DNA of 64,000 nt from Candidatus Gastranaerophilales bacterium (lineage in GTDB: Bacteria > Cyanobacteriota > Vampirovibrionia > Gastranaerophilales > Gastranaerophilaceae), in the NCBI GenBank assembly GCA_944323285.1, contig CALURV010000024.1, positions 102,893 to 166,892 on the forward strand, written 5' to 3'. A program made the translations under genes and the position numbers. Shown here in pieces: positions 1 through 10,214 of this stretch (position 1 is its first letter; each line of letters begins with the position of its first letter). A model generated the notes under the pieces. It was not told where the DNA came from and searched no databases. It saw only the letters and a list, made by a program, of their open reading frames with translations.

Positions 1-298
1 TGTTAAAATCATGAGAAAAAAATTGTCCATAATGATTTACATTTCCATATGAAAGATGTCCAGAATATAAAAATGTAGCTTTTATTCTATTAATTTTAGA
101 ATTTTCAAATTCTAATCCATTTTTAGTGAATAATTTTATAATAGGTGATATTTGGGCTTGATTTTCTGCTCTTCCGTAATATATATCAGATAAACTAGAT
201 AAATTTAACCTGCTTTGTTCAAGCACAACTTCTTCAATAGCATTTGCAAAATTGCTATTAACAAAGAATATTAAAATAAAGAAAATTATTTTTCTCAC
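1..298 (-). CDS. Secreted protein of unknown function, cut by the left window edge
   Basis: Only the first 99 codons are visible; the gene runs off the left edge. It begins with GTG at 298, preceded by an AAAGG ribosome-binding site six bases upstream. The start is typical of a signal peptide: MRK, then about 12 hydrophobic residues, then an ANA-like cleavage site near residue 20. The mature part starts IEEVVLEQSRLNLSSLSDIY and matches no family I recognise. It lies 12 bases after the stop of the epimerase-like gene at 311-1258 on the same strand, so it is probably in one operon with that gene and the ABC exporter. An exported envelope or polysaccharide-related role is inferred from context only. 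Confidence 0.6.
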   Translation of the reverse strand, partial: MRKIIFFILIFFVNSNFANAIEEVVLEQSRLNLSSLSDIYYGRAENQAQISPIIKLFTKNGLEFENSKINRIKATFLYSGHLSYGNVNHYGQFFSHDFN

Positions 299-310
299 AA
301 AAACCTTTAA

Positions 311-1258
311 TTAATCTTTGCAATTTCTCAAAATACAATCAAAATAGCTTATTGTTTTTAATAACCCATCTTTTATATCAGTTGTTGGAGTCCAATTAAG
401 TTTATTTTTAGCTAGAGAAATATCAGGCTCTCTTTGTATTGGGTCATCTTGGGGTAGTGGTTTATATATAATATCTGAATTAGAATTTGTTAATTCAATA
501 ATTAATTTTGCAATATTTTCAATAGTAAATTCTTGAGGATTACCAAGATTAACCGGTCCAATAAAATCATTAGATGAATTCATTAATAGAATTAAACCAT
601 TTACTAAATCATCTATGTAACAGAATGAGCGTGTTTGTTGACCATTACCATACACAGTAATAGGTTGATTTTTGAGTGCTTGAATAATAAAATTAGAAAT
701 AACTCTGCCATCATTAAGTGCCATTTTCGGACCAAATGTATTAAATATTCTCGCAATTTTAATATTAATATTATGCTGTCTATGATAATCAACCAAGAGT
801 GTTTCAGCACATCTCTTTCCTTCATCATAACAGCTTCTAATTCCAATAGGATTTACATTTCCCCAGTAGGATTCAATTTGTGGATGAATTTTTGGATCTC
901 CATATACTTCACTTGTACTTGCTTGTAGAATTGAGGCCTTACATCTTTTTGCAAGTCCTAACATATTAATAGTACCTATAACTGAAGTTTTTATAGTTTT
1001 AATGGGATTATATTGATAATGAATTGGAGATGCAGGGCATGCTAAATTGTATATTTGATCTACTTCAGCTAAATATTCTTTTATAATATCATGCCTTACT
1101 AGTTCAAATCGATTATTACCGATAAGATGCCTTATATTATCCTTAGACCCGGTAAAAAAATTATCAAGACAAATAATATCATTACCTTCATTTAATAATT
1201 TTTCTGATATATGTGAGCCTATAAATCCTGCTCCACCTGTTATAAGAATTCTTTTCAT
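311..1258 (-). CDS. UDP-glucuronic acid decarboxylase (UDP-xylose synthase), extended SDR family
   Basis: This 315-residue protein should convert UDP-glucuronate to UDP-xylose, using bound NAD and a UDP-4-keto-xylose intermediate, in the cytoplasm. Visible signs are the N-terminal Rossmann motif GGAGFIG (about residues 8-14), the family signature [10 protein letters not shown] near residue 73, STSEVYGDP, a Y-x3-K catalytic pair in SCYDEGKR near residue 144, and [10 protein letters not shown] in the substrate-binding half. Length fits bacterial UXS enzymes (about 310-320). Start and stop are clear. It sits three bases downstream of the ABC exporter gene and ahead of a secreted protein, so the unit looks like surface-sugar synthesis and export. 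A related 4-epimerase or 4,6-dehydratase is possible but fits the ACPASP motif less well. Confidence 0.88.
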   Translation of the reverse strand: MKRILITGGAGFIGSHISEKLLNEGNDIICLDNFFTGSKDNIRHLIGNNRFELVRHDIIKEYLAEVDQIYNLACPASPIHYQYNPIKTIKTSVIGTINMLGLAKRCKASILQASTSEVYGDPKIHPQIESYWGNVNPIGIRSCYDEGKRCAETLLVDYHRQHNINIKIARIFNTFGPKMALNDGRVISNFIIQALKNQPITVYGNGQQTRSFCYIDDLVNGLILLMNSSNDFIGPVNLGNPQEFTIENIAKLIIELTNSNSDIIYKPLPQDDPIQREPDISLAKNKLNWTPTTDIKDGLLKTISYFDCILRNCKD

Positions 1259-1261
1259 TTA

Positions 1262-3073
1262 TTAAATTTTTGCCTCTTCATTTTTAAATTGCATTTCATA
1301 TAAGTGTTTATATTGACCATTATCAATTGATAATAATTCATTATGTGTACCGAGTTCAACCAGTTTGCCATCATTTATTACTGCAATTCTATCAGCATTT
1401 TTAATGGTTGACAATCTATGTGCAATTACAAAAACTGTTTTGTTTTTCATTAAATTATCAAGTGCTTTTTGAACAACGGCTTCTGATTCATTGTCAAGGG
1501 CGGATGTTGCTTCATCCAGTATAACAACAGGAGTATTTCTAATCATAGCTCTTGCTATAGCAACTCTTTGTCTTTGTCCGCCGGAAAGTGTAAGACCTCT
1601 TTCTCCTAACATTGTATTTAATCCATCTGGCAAAGAAGTAATAACATCAATTAAATGAGAAGCTTTTATAGAAACATCTAGTTCTTCTTCAGTTGCATTT
1701 GGTTTCCCTAATAATATATTTTCTTTTATTGTTCCTGTAAATAAAAAATTATCCTGAAATACAAATGATATATTATCTCTTAATTCTGCTAAATTAAAAT
1801 CTCTGATATCTATACCGTCAAATTTAATTGCCCCGCTTTTAACATCATAAAACCGTGGAAGTAAATTTACTAAGGTTGATTTTCCACCACCTGAGTTCCC
1901 GACTATAGCTATAGTTTCACCTTTATTTACTGTCAAATTTATATTTGTTAATACCGGATGATTTTCAGCATATTCAAAATAAACATTTTCAAATGAAATA
2001 TTATTTGATAAAGCAGGAATTTTAATGGTATATTCTTTATTTGTTATTAAAGGCTTGTAATCAAATAATTCAAAAACTCTTCCCATTGCAACAAATATTG
2101 TTTGAATTGTTGTCATGGTATTTCCTAAAGTTTTTACGGGTTTATACAACAATAAAAGAGAAGTAACAAAAGAAGCAAATGAACCTGCTGTCATTTGTCC
2201 TGAATATATTAATTTTGTGCCATAAAATAAAACAAAGGCTATGCCAAAAGATGCTATTAAATACATAAGAGGAGACATCCAGCCAACTCTTTTTGTTAGT
2301 GAAATCGAAACATTAAAACTTTTGTTAATATCTGCAATAAAGTTTTTTCTTTGTCTTTCCTGCAAATTATAAGATGTTACGACTTTATTACCTGAATAAG
2401 TTTCATTAATTGTTGTTGTAATATCACCTGTGATAACGGTATTTTTATTTGAAACAGATTTTATTTTTTTTCTTATAAGAAAAACAGGTAAAAAAGCAAC
2501 TGTTAGAACTAAAACTCCAACAACTGCCAGTTTCCAAGAACTGTATAACATAACTGCAATTAAAGATGCTGCACCAAAAATACTGATAATTAGGGTTTTA
2601 ATTTGCTCTACTATGCCTTTTGATGCAAAATCAGGGTCTGTTAAATACCTGTTTATAATTAAACCTGAGGAATTTTCGTCAAAAAATGAAGTATCCATGT
2701 AGATAAGTCTTGAAAACAAATCAATTTTTACAGCATTTGTAATTTTTAAGCTGGTCCAATCAGTTAAATAAGAATTTAAATATCTTAAAACACCTTGAAA
2801 AGCAGCAAAGCCTATAATCGCAAAAGGCATACCAATTGCAAGAATTGAATAAGGTATTTCTATGCCAAATATAATAAGATTTTGTTGGCCTACAACATAG
2901 TCCATGTATGGTTTAAGGGCAAAAGATACAACACCATCCAATAATCCAACGGGAATTGCTACTATAAACCCCAAAATAACTCTTCCTAAAACAGGTTTTA
3001 TATATGGAAAAATTCTTTTTAATAACCAACCATATTTAAATGATGTTAATGCTTGTGTATCTTTTAATTTCAT
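1262..3073 (-). CDS. MsbA-like ABC exporter, fused membrane and ATPase domains
   Basis: A 603-residue half-transporter of the lipid/multidrug exporter type, expected to work as a homodimer in the inner membrane. Residues about 20-320 form a six-helix type I exporter domain. Residues about 345-590 are the ATPase, with Walker A GNSGGGKST, Q-loop FQDN, signature LSGGQRQRVAIARAM, Walker B VVILDEATSALD and H-loop IAHRLS. Length matches MsbA (about 580-600). It lies directly upstream of UDP-xylose synthase (three-base gap), which favours export of lipid-linked sugar or lipopolysaccharide core, but the substrate cannot be read from sequence. A multidrug-type role is the alternative. The gene is divergent from the GT5 gene at 3306, with about 230 bp of AT-rich promoter region between. 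Confidence 0.85.
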   Translation of the reverse strand: MKLKDTQALTSFKYGWLLKRIFPYIKPVLGRVILGFIVAIPVGLLDGVVSFALKPYMDYVVGQQNLIIFGIEIPYSILAIGMPFAIIGFAAFQGVLRYLNSYLTDWTSLKITNAVKIDLFSRLIYMDTSFFDENSSGLIINRYLTDPDFASKGIVEQIKTLIISIFGAASLIAVMLYSSWKLAVVGVLVLTVAFLPVFLIRKKIKSVSNKNTVITGDITTTINETYSGNKVVTSYNLQERQRKNFIADINKSFNVSISLTKRVGWMSPLMYLIASFGIAFVLFYGTKLIYSGQMTAGSFASFVTSLLLLYKPVKTLGNTMTTIQTIFVAMGRVFELFDYKPLITNKEYTIKIPALSNNISFENVYFEYAENHPVLTNINLTVNKGETIAIVGNSGGGKSTLVNLLPRFYDVKSGAIKFDGIDIRDFNLAELRDNISFVFQDNFLFTGTIKENILLGKPNATEEELDVSIKASHLIDVITSLPDGLNTMLGERGLTLSGGQRQRVAIARAMIRNTPVVILDEATSALDNESEAVVQKALDNLMKNKTVFVIAHRLSTIKNADRIAVINDGKLVELGTHNELLSIDNGQYKHLYEMQFKNEEAKI

Positions 3074-3305
3074 ATTATCCTACCAATCACAACTGTCTTT
3101 TTTATATTTTAATATGTATACTTTTAATGTTAAATATTGAAACATAAATTAATGTTAATTAAAATATTTAATTTTTTTTTATTTTGTAATAAAATCATAT
3201 TACTAATGGTACAAAATGTAAATTTTTTGTAATAATACTACAAAAAATTAGCATAATATTATTTTATTATTGTTTAAGCAATCGTGTTTATTAGAGGGGT
3301 ATTAT

Positions 3306-5963
3306 ATGAAGATTGGAGTTTTTTCTGAGTTTAGGCCAGTTGTGTCTACAAATTATAAGCAAAATAATGATAATTCGCAGAATAAGAATGATAGTAATAA
3401 TAAGACACCTAAAAGCAATGTATTAAATACTATAAAGAAAATTGCTCCAATTGCTATACCCATAGTTGCCATACCAATTACTGCAGGAATTACGTATAAG
3501 TTATCGAATAAGAATGTAAAATCATTAAAAAACAATATAGAATTTCTTACAAGGGAAATAGCAAAATTACAAGTTATTGATGAAGAACGTTCTAGATTAG
3601 TATCAAAAAATATTGAACAACATATAGATAAAGCAAAAATTTGTAATGCACAAATATGGTCTGCTTTGCTTGCTATAGCAGGTCTAGGCAGTGCATATAA
3701 TGCCGGCAAATTAACTTCTGATGAAAAAAAAGAAGTTACATCTAGAATTCAAAGTCGTGTAGAAGATATAGATAAAAAATCTACAGATGCAATTAATTCT
3801 GCTCAACAATCACTTGCTATTAACGCAAACAGTTTAAATAAGAAATATACAATTAACCTTGAGGGTATTCCTCTTCTACAAAATTCAGATTCATTGAATA
3901 AAAATGCCCAAAAATATAATCAAGCTATTTCTCAAATTCAGAAAGCAGCTCAACGATATTTATATGAAGCACCAAGTGTAAAGCCAATAACTTCTAAAAA
4001 TCCTACATTATGGTCTATTACATCTGAGTTTGCACCAATAAAAGAAGGTGGTTTAGGTTCTGTTCCTGTTGAGGTACAGAATAATATTGTAAGACTTGGT
4101 ATTGGTATTCCTACTTTTATACCTATGTATCAACAAAAAGGTATTGCAAGCTTTAGAGAAGAAGCTGGGAAATATTTCTATAATTATAAAGGTAAAGAAT
4201 TTGAATTAGATAAAGTTGCTTCTTTCAAACTTGATACTTATCAAGCAGGCAAGTCTAAAACAGAGGATGTAGAAATTTTTGTTAATAATTCAGTTGATAA
4301 ATATGGTAATAAGAAACAATTATTATTTGTAAAAAATGATCATTACTTTAACGGTACAATTTATCAAGCAAGTGAGAAAACAGAAGAACCTGAAAAGTTT
4401 GCATTTTTCTCTAAAGCTGTTTATGAATTTGCAAAAGCTAAAGAAGATATAAAAAGTGTTAAATCTCTCATTATACCAAATAAAAGTGTGTTTGACTCAA
4501 TCAAATCACCAGATGGTATGATTTTAAATGATTGGCAAGCTTCTCCTATTGCTGCATTAGCGAGATATAAAGCTCCATTAGAAAATGCTTATGGACAATT
4601 AAGTGATGATGCTTCAGAAAAATTATCAAATATGAGAATTATTACTATTGGTCATAATGCAATGTATCAAGGTTCAACGAGAAATAATAATGATGATAAT
4701 CAGAGAAGAGAAGCAACTGCAAATATATTGAATACACTCTTTGACAATTTTGCATTTGATGTTGTATCTAATGCAAAAACAAATGCCTCAAGTACTGATC
4801 CATCTGATAATGGTTTAAAAAATCTTGATAATGTATTGGTAATAAATTTTAATGATCCATCTTCAAATCATACTAACTTACTTAATATTGGAATTTGTTT
4901 GAGTGATTATTTTCATCCTGTTTCACAAAATTATGCAAATGAAATTATTTCTGGTGAACATCCTGAACTTGCAGGTGAATTAAGGTGGGCTTTAAATCAA
5001 AGAAATAATACGGGTTCTTTAGTTGGCATTATAAATGGAAATGATTTTAATAATCTTTCAATTGAAGCCAGAAAAGATTCTGTTAAGAAACAAACGGATT
5101 TAGATTTTGAAACATATAATAAATCCTCTTCTGTAGAGGAAGTTATGATTGCAAGACAAAATAATAAAATTAATTTCTATAATAATTTTATGTTACCATT
5201 TTCACTTAAAAATAATGAAAATGTTCAGACAGAAGAGGTTAAGAAAGTTAGAAGTCTTACCCCTAAACTTGAGTTAGTAGATGAAAAAGGAAATTCAAAA
5301 CTTCCAATTCTTTCAGATGAAGAAATTATAAATACACCGATAATTTCTTCCGTTGGGCGTTTGGTATCACAGAAAGGTATACCTGTTATGTCTGAAGCCA
5401 TAAGATTATTGATGAAAAATTGGGAAAAAGATTTTCCTGGCAAGCCAAAACCTATATTCTATATTGCAGGGCAAGATGGTGAAGGTGGTGTTCAACGAAA
5501 ACATATTGAAGATCTAAAAAATAAATATTTATCAGAAGAAGATTCTAACAGAGTTATTTTTGCTCATGGGTTTGCGCCTATGACTGCGATTACGGCAGCT
5601 TCAGATTTCTTCTTATTACCAAGTATTTTTGAACCTTGCGGATTAACTCAAGGCGAATCATTTGCCGTAGCAACACCTGTCGTCGGAAGTGCTGTTGGCG
5701 GTATTGTTGATACAGTTAACAGAAATGGTAAAAATAATGGTATTCTTACTGATAAATTAAAACCATTAACTGCAGATGGATTTTACCAAGCAATGAAAGA
5801 AGCCTTAACAATATATTTTAATCAACCGGGAAAATATGTAAATATGGTTAAAGATTCTTTAGATGAGGATTTTAGCTGGATTCAAAAAGGTAAACAAGGA
5901 CCTATTTTTGATTATCTCGATAAAATAGGTATTAACAGAGCAACTCTGCCTGATGTAACTTGA
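3306..5963 (+). CDS. Glycogen/starch synthase-like GT5 glycosyltransferase with N-terminal membrane extension
   Basis: This protein (885 residues) should transfer glucose from a nucleotide sugar to an alpha-1,4-glucan. The GT5 core starts near residue 245 with the donor-site motif KEGGLGSV, continues with ITIGHNAMYQG and ends with FEPCGLTQGES followed by TPVVGSAVGG. It is far longer than GlgA (about 480). About 240 extra N-terminal residues contain one clear hydrophobic stretch (near residues 45-65, IAIPIVAIPIT) and a weaker one near 120-135, suggesting a membrane anchor. The usual HDW motif reads NDWQAS. The start is set at ATG 3306 because AGAGGGG lies 7 bases upstream; a longer TTG reading from 3270 lacks such a site. 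The gene stands before two TPR-glycosyltransferases. Confidence 0.8.
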   Translation: MKIGVFSEFRPVVSTNYKQNNDNSQNKNDSNNKTPKSNVLNTIKKIAPIAIPIVAIPITAGITYKLSNKNVKSLKNNIEFLTREIAKLQVIDEERSRLVSKNIEQHIDKAKICNAQIWSALLAIAGLGSAYNAGKLTSDEKKEVTSRIQSRVEDIDKKSTDAINSAQQSLAINANSLNKKYTINLEGIPLLQNSDSLNKNAQKYNQAISQIQKAAQRYLYEAPSVKPITSKNPTLWSITSEFAPIKEGGLGSVPVEVQNNIVRLGIGIPTFIPMYQQKGIASFREEAGKYFYNYKGKEFELDKVASFKLDTYQAGKSKTEDVEIFVNNSVDKYGNKKQLLFVKNDHYFNGTIYQASEKTEEPEKFAFFSKAVYEFAKAKEDIKSVKSLIIPNKSVFDSIKSPDGMILNDWQASPIAALARYKAPLENAYGQLSDDASEKLSNMRIITIGHNAMYQGSTRNNNDDNQRREATANILNTLFDNFAFDVVSNAKTNASSTDPSDNGLKNLDNVLVINFNDPSSNHTNLLNIGICLSDYFHPVSQNYANEIISGEHPELAGELRWALNQRNNTGSLVGIINGNDFNNLSIEARKDSVKKQTDLDFETYNKSSSVEEVMIARQNNKINFYNNFMLPFSLKNNENVQTEEVKKVRSLTPKLELVDEKGNSKLPILSDEEIINTPIISSVGRLVSQKGIPVMSEAIRLLMKNWEKDFPGKPKPIFYIAGQDGEGGVQRKHIEDLKNKYLSEEDSNRVIFAHGFAPMTAITAASDFFLLPSIFEPCGLTQGESFAVATPVVGSAVGGIVDTVNRNGKNNGILTDKLKPLTADGFYQAMKEALTIYFNQPGKYVNMVKDSLDEDFSWIQKGKQGPIFDYLDKIGINRATLPDVT

Positions 5964-5996
5964 TTTTTTACATTTTGAGTTGCAACTACAATTAAT

Positions 5997-8168
5997 ATGA
6001 ATTATCATAAATATATGGATAATAAGTTTTCTATATTACTTGATAATGCTTATAATATGCATGTTTCTGGAAATTTAGTTGAGGCAAAAAATATATATGA
6101 TCAATTGTTATTGATTAATCCTGAATCAGCTGATGTATTAAATTTACTTGCACAATTATATGTATCACTAAAAGAATATGATAATGCAATTGATACATTC
6201 AATAAAGCCTTTAAAATTACACAAATTATTGATATTAAAATAAGTATAGCAAAAGTTTATATTTATAAAGGAGAATATAATTCTGCAATAAAAGAACTTG
6301 ATTCAATAGAGGTTAAAGATAATAATATAATTAATCTTTTAGCGTTTATTTATATGAAAAAATCTGATTATATAAATGCTATTAAATATTATAAAAAGTT
6401 AATAGTCAGAGATAATAGTAATTTTGTTGCTTTGTATAATATTTCGTTATGTTTTTCTTATTTAAATAAATTTGAAGATTCTATTAAATATGCTCTAAAG
6501 GCTTTAGACAAAAATTCAAATGATATTGATTTATTACTTCATTTGTCATATTTATATGAAAGTCTTAATGATAAAGATAAATCACTTATATATTTAAAAA
6601 AAGCATCAGAAATTTCTAAGAATCCAAATATTTTGTATAGGATAGCTGTATTATATAAACAGTTAAAAAATTATAATGAATCTGCCAAATATTTTGAAGA
6701 AGTTCTTCAGCTTGTTCCAAACAGAAAAGATGCTTTAGTAAGTTTAGCTTCTGTATATAAATATATTGATAAAAATATATCTTTAAGCTTATATCTAAAA
6801 GCAAGAGAATTATTTCCTTTAGATCAAAATATAATTTTTAGTATTTATACTGCATATATAAATATGTTGAATTTTGAAGAAGCACTAAAAATTTCTCTTG
6901 AATTAATAGAACTGGATTCAAAAAATTCTATGTACTATTCTATGGCAGCAGATTCTTATCTTGAGTTATTTGATTATAAAAATGCTATTAAATATTATAA
7001 AAAATCTTTAAAATACAATAAAAATGATGATGGCGCAAAATGTTCACTTGCATATGCATATTCGTGTCATAGAGATACTAATAAAGCACTTGATATTCTT
7101 AAAAATTTAGAAAAGACGCCTGCTGTTATTCAAGATTTTACTATTATTAACTTAAGACGAAAAAATTTTAAGGAAGTAGAAGATTATTATTATAATTGGC
7201 ATACTGATGTTCATACTGTTGAAGATGCTGCTGAAAAAGCCAGAAAATACTTTTATAAATTAAAAGTAGGTGAGATTTATGGAATATCTGAGGAAGCATT
7301 TACTAAATTCAGATCAGAATTACCGGCAAATGTTTTAAATAAAATAGCTTATTATAGAAGAAAACTATGGCATAAAGAAGATCCAACAAACAAAAATATA
7401 CTTATTTATTCTTCTCATGGGGCAGGAGATTTAATTATGTTTTTAAGATATTTAGATATCTTATCAAAAAAAGCAAAACATATTATTCTAACAGCTCCCA
7501 ATTCACTTATTGACATAATTAAATACAATTATAAGAATATCGATATTTTAAAAAGGGATGATAATATTGATGAAAATTCTTATGATTATTCTACTCCAGA
7601 AATGGGGTTGATATATAACCTAAATATGGATTTTTTTAATATTCCTCATGCAGATAAATATATTAGTGTACCTAAAAAATTAATTAACGCAAAATCAAAA
7701 TTAAAAATTTTTGATAATGACAAAAGAAAAATTGGTATTTTTTGGCAAGGTAATCCAACTGCATTAAGAAATAGATCTGTAAAATTAAAATATTTTGAAC
7801 CATTGTTAAAAGTTAAGAATTGTTTATTTTATTCATTTCAATTATCTAAAGTAGATTTCGAGTCTAATGATTTAAAGAAAGATCTTCCTATTATAGATTT
7901 ATCTTCTTATATTAAAAATTATAGTGATACCGCAGCTTTATTAAAAAATATTGATTTATTAATTACAATTGATTCTTCAATAGCACATTTAGCTGGTGCG
8001 ATGGGTATAAAAACTTATTTAATGCTTCCTTATGATGCAGAGTGGCGGTGGTTTTATGATGAAGATAAGACGCCTTGGTATAACAGCATTAAAATATTTA
8101 AACAACAGAAATCAAATGATTGGGTTAGTGTAATAAAAAGAATAAAGTTAGAATTAGAAAAATTATAA
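5997..8168 (+). CDS. TPR protein with C-terminal GT9-like glycosyltransferase domain (first paralogue)
   Basis: A 723-residue protein with about ten tetratricopeptide repeats (residues about 10-400), then a glycosyltransferase-like domain (about 440-720). Recognisable GT-B pieces are GAGDLIMFLRYLD, IGIFWQGNPTALRNRS, TIDSSIAHLAGAMG and the tail LPYDAEWRWFYDEDKTPWY. These match the TPR-plus-glycosyltransferase family common in cyanobacteria and proteobacteria, often annotated as glycosyltransferase family 9 or SPINDLY-like. The acceptor is unknown; cytoplasmic modification of a protein or glycan is plausible. There is no Shine-Dalgarno sequence, and a TACAAT box lies four bases before the ATG, so translation may be leaderless or coupled to the upstream gene. 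It is followed nine bases later by a paralogue of the same architecture. Confidence 0.78.
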   Translation: MNYHKYMDNKFSILLDNAYNMHVSGNLVEAKNIYDQLLLINPESADVLNLLAQLYVSLKEYDNAIDTFNKAFKITQIIDIKISIAKVYIYKGEYNSAIKELDSIEVKDNNIINLLAFIYMKKSDYINAIKYYKKLIVRDNSNFVALYNISLCFSYLNKFEDSIKYALKALDKNSNDIDLLLHLSYLYESLNDKDKSLIYLKKASEISKNPNILYRIAVLYKQLKNYNESAKYFEEVLQLVPNRKDALVSLASVYKYIDKNISLSLYLKARELFPLDQNIIFSIYTAYINMLNFEEALKISLELIELDSKNSMYYSMAADSYLELFDYKNAIKYYKKSLKYNKNDDGAKCSLAYAYSCHRDTNKALDILKNLEKTPAVIQDFTIINLRRKNFKEVEDYYYNWHTDVHTVEDAAEKARKYFYKLKVGEIYGISEEAFTKFRSELPANVLNKIAYYRRKLWHKEDPTNKNILIYSSHGAGDLIMFLRYLDILSKKAKHIILTAPNSLIDIIKYNYKNIDILKRDDNIDENSYDYSTPEMGLIYNLNMDFFNIPHADKYISVPKKLINAKSKLKIFDNDKRKIGIFWQGNPTALRNRSVKLKYFEPLLKVKNCLFYSFQLSKVDFESNDLKKDLPIIDLSSYIKNYSDTAALLKNIDLLITIDSSIAHLAGAMGIKTYLMLPYDAEWRWFYDEDKTPWYNSIKIFKQQKSNDWVSVIKRIKLELEKL

Positions 8169-8177
8169 TTATTTTAT

Positions 8178-10214
8178 ATGGTTAAAAATTATAAAGAAAT
8201 AACAAATAAGGCATATAATCTTCACTCTCAAAATAAAATTGAAGAAGCAGAAAACTTATATATAAAGCTTTTAGAAATTGCACCTGAGGATGTTAATATA
8301 TTAAATTTATATGGGTTGTTGTGTATTTCAAAAGGTGATTTTGAGAAAGCAATAACGCTTCTATCAAAAGCACTTATTTTGAAAGATTCTTCCTATATTT
8401 TATGCAATCTTGCAAAGGCATATTTATCAAATAAAGAAATAAATAATGCAATAAAATTATTAGAACAAGCTGTTAAAAAGAATCCGGATGATGATATATA
8501 TTATTCGCTTGCAATTGCCTATAAAACACTAAATAATATTAAACAATCAGTTTATTATTATAAAAAGGCAATAGATTTTAATCCTAAACACTATAATTCT
8601 TGTTATAATCTTGCATTAGCATATAAAGAATTAAATGATATAAAAAATGCCTTAATGTATGCTAATAAATGCTTATTTATTCAAAAAGATTCTCTTGAAG
8701 CATATACATTACTATCAACTTTATATGAACTTGATAATAATATAAATGCTGCAATTAATGCTTTAGAAAAAGCTGTAATACTTAACCCTTGTGAATATTT
8801 ATATTATTACAACCTCGGTGTTTTATATTCTAAAATTAATAGAATTGATAAATCTACACTAAACTATCTTAGTGTATTAAAACTTAAGCCAAATCATATA
8901 GAAACTCTTGTTAATTTGTGTGTTTTATATAAAGACAAAGATAAAAAAAGAGCTTTAGAATACATAATAAGAGCAAATGAATTTGCTCCAAATGAAAAGA
9001 ATGTTTTATTAAATTTAGCTCAACTATATAGAGAATTATATGAAAATGAAAAAAGTATTGAAGTTTTAAATTATTTGTTAACATTAAATACTTCAAAACA
9101 TGAAGCATATTCTCTTTTAGGAATAAATTATATGGATTTAGGCGAATATGAATTAGCATTAAATTTTTATAATAAGGCAGTTGAATTTTCTCCACAAAAT
9201 ATAAATTATTTACACGGAAAAGCAGTTGCACTTAAGTATCTTGGACGTACTGATGATGCAAAAAATTTACTTGAAAATATTATAAAAATTGATCCAAATT
9301 CCAAACAAAGTCAAATTACGCTCGGAATGATGTATCTAACTAACAAGGAGTTTATCAAAGGAATGAAACTTTATAAACAAAGAAGTGAAGATACTAAATT
9401 TATTGAAATATTTAAAGATAAATATTGGAAAGAAAATGAGAGTATAGAAAATAAAAACGTATTATTATACTCTAATTGCGGTTTAGGTGATACTATAATG
9501 TATTCAAGGTATATTAATTGTTTATCTAAAATTACAAAAAATATAACGCTACAAACTGATAAAACACTTGTATCTGTATTAAGTCGAAATTTTCCAAATA
9601 TATCAGTAATTCCAAAGAGTAAGACACCGGAAACCGAATATGATACAGTTATATCTATTATGGATTTGCAGTACATTTTAAATATGGATTTTAATAATAT
9701 TCCTTATGCTAATGGATATATTAAAGCTGACAAAGAACTTATAAAATACTTTGCGAACTTAAGTATATTTAAAAATTCAAATAAAAAAATCGGATTATTT
9801 TGGCAAGGAAATAAGAAAATCTTTAAAAATAGGTCAATAGATACTAATGTTTTATCAGGCATTTTAAATTTAAGTAATATAACATATTATTCATTTCAGT
9901 TCGAGCATGGTATTGAAACAATAGATGGGGTAATTAACTTAAATAAATATATAAAAAATTATGATGATACAGCTGCGCTGCTTTCAAGTATTGATTTATT
10001 AATTACAATAGATTCTTCAATAGTGCATATGGCAGGGGCATTAGGAGTTAAAACATTTTTAATGCTTCCATATACAGCAGAATGGCGCTGGTTTAATGAT
10101 ACAAAAACTACTCCGTGGTACAATAGTGTTAAAATTTTCAAACAAACAAAAATTAATGATTGGAATGATGTTATTGCTCGAGTTAAAGATGAATTATTAA
10201 ACTATGATTATTAA
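8178..10214 (+). CDS. TPR protein with C-terminal GT9-like glycosyltransferase domain (second paralogue)
   Basis: A 678-residue paralogue of the preceding gene, with the same plan: about ten TPR units (residues about 1-390), then a glycosyltransferase-like domain with GLGDTIMYSRYIN, IGLFWQGNKKIFKNRS, TIDSSIVHMAGALG and LPYTAEWRWFNDTKTTPWY. The C-terminal domains are clearly more alike than the TPR parts, as expected when repeats diverge to bind different partners. The gene follows its twin by nine bases, and its end overlaps the start of the rlmD-like gene by 11 bases, so the three are probably cotranscribed. The donor sugar and acceptor cannot be told from sequence. Confidence 0.78.
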   Translation: MVKNYKEITNKAYNLHSQNKIEEAENLYIKLLEIAPEDVNILNLYGLLCISKGDFEKAITLLSKALILKDSSYILCNLAKAYLSNKEINNAIKLLEQAVKKNPDDDIYYSLAIAYKTLNNIKQSVYYYKKAIDFNPKHYNSCYNLALAYKELNDIKNALMYANKCLFIQKDSLEAYTLLSTLYELDNNINAAINALEKAVILNPCEYLYYYNLGVLYSKINRIDKSTLNYLSVLKLKPNHIETLVNLCVLYKDKDKKRALEYIIRANEFAPNEKNVLLNLAQLYRELYENEKSIEVLNYLLTLNTSKHEAYSLLGINYMDLGEYELALNFYNKAVEFSPQNINYLHGKAVALKYLGRTDDAKNLLENIIKIDPNSKQSQITLGMMYLTNKEFIKGMKLYKQRSEDTKFIEIFKDKYWKENESIENKNVLLYSNCGLGDTIMYSRYINCLSKITKNITLQTDKTLVSVLSRNFPNISVIPKSKTPETEYDTVISIMDLQYILNMDFNNIPYANGYIKADKELIKYFANLSIFKNSNKKIGLFWQGNKKIFKNRSIDTNVLSGILNLSNITYYSFQFEHGIETIDGVINLNKYIKNYDDTAALLSSIDLLITIDSSIVHMAGALGVKTFLMLPYTAEWRWFNDTKTTPWYNSVKIFKQTKINDWNDVIARVKDELLNYDY

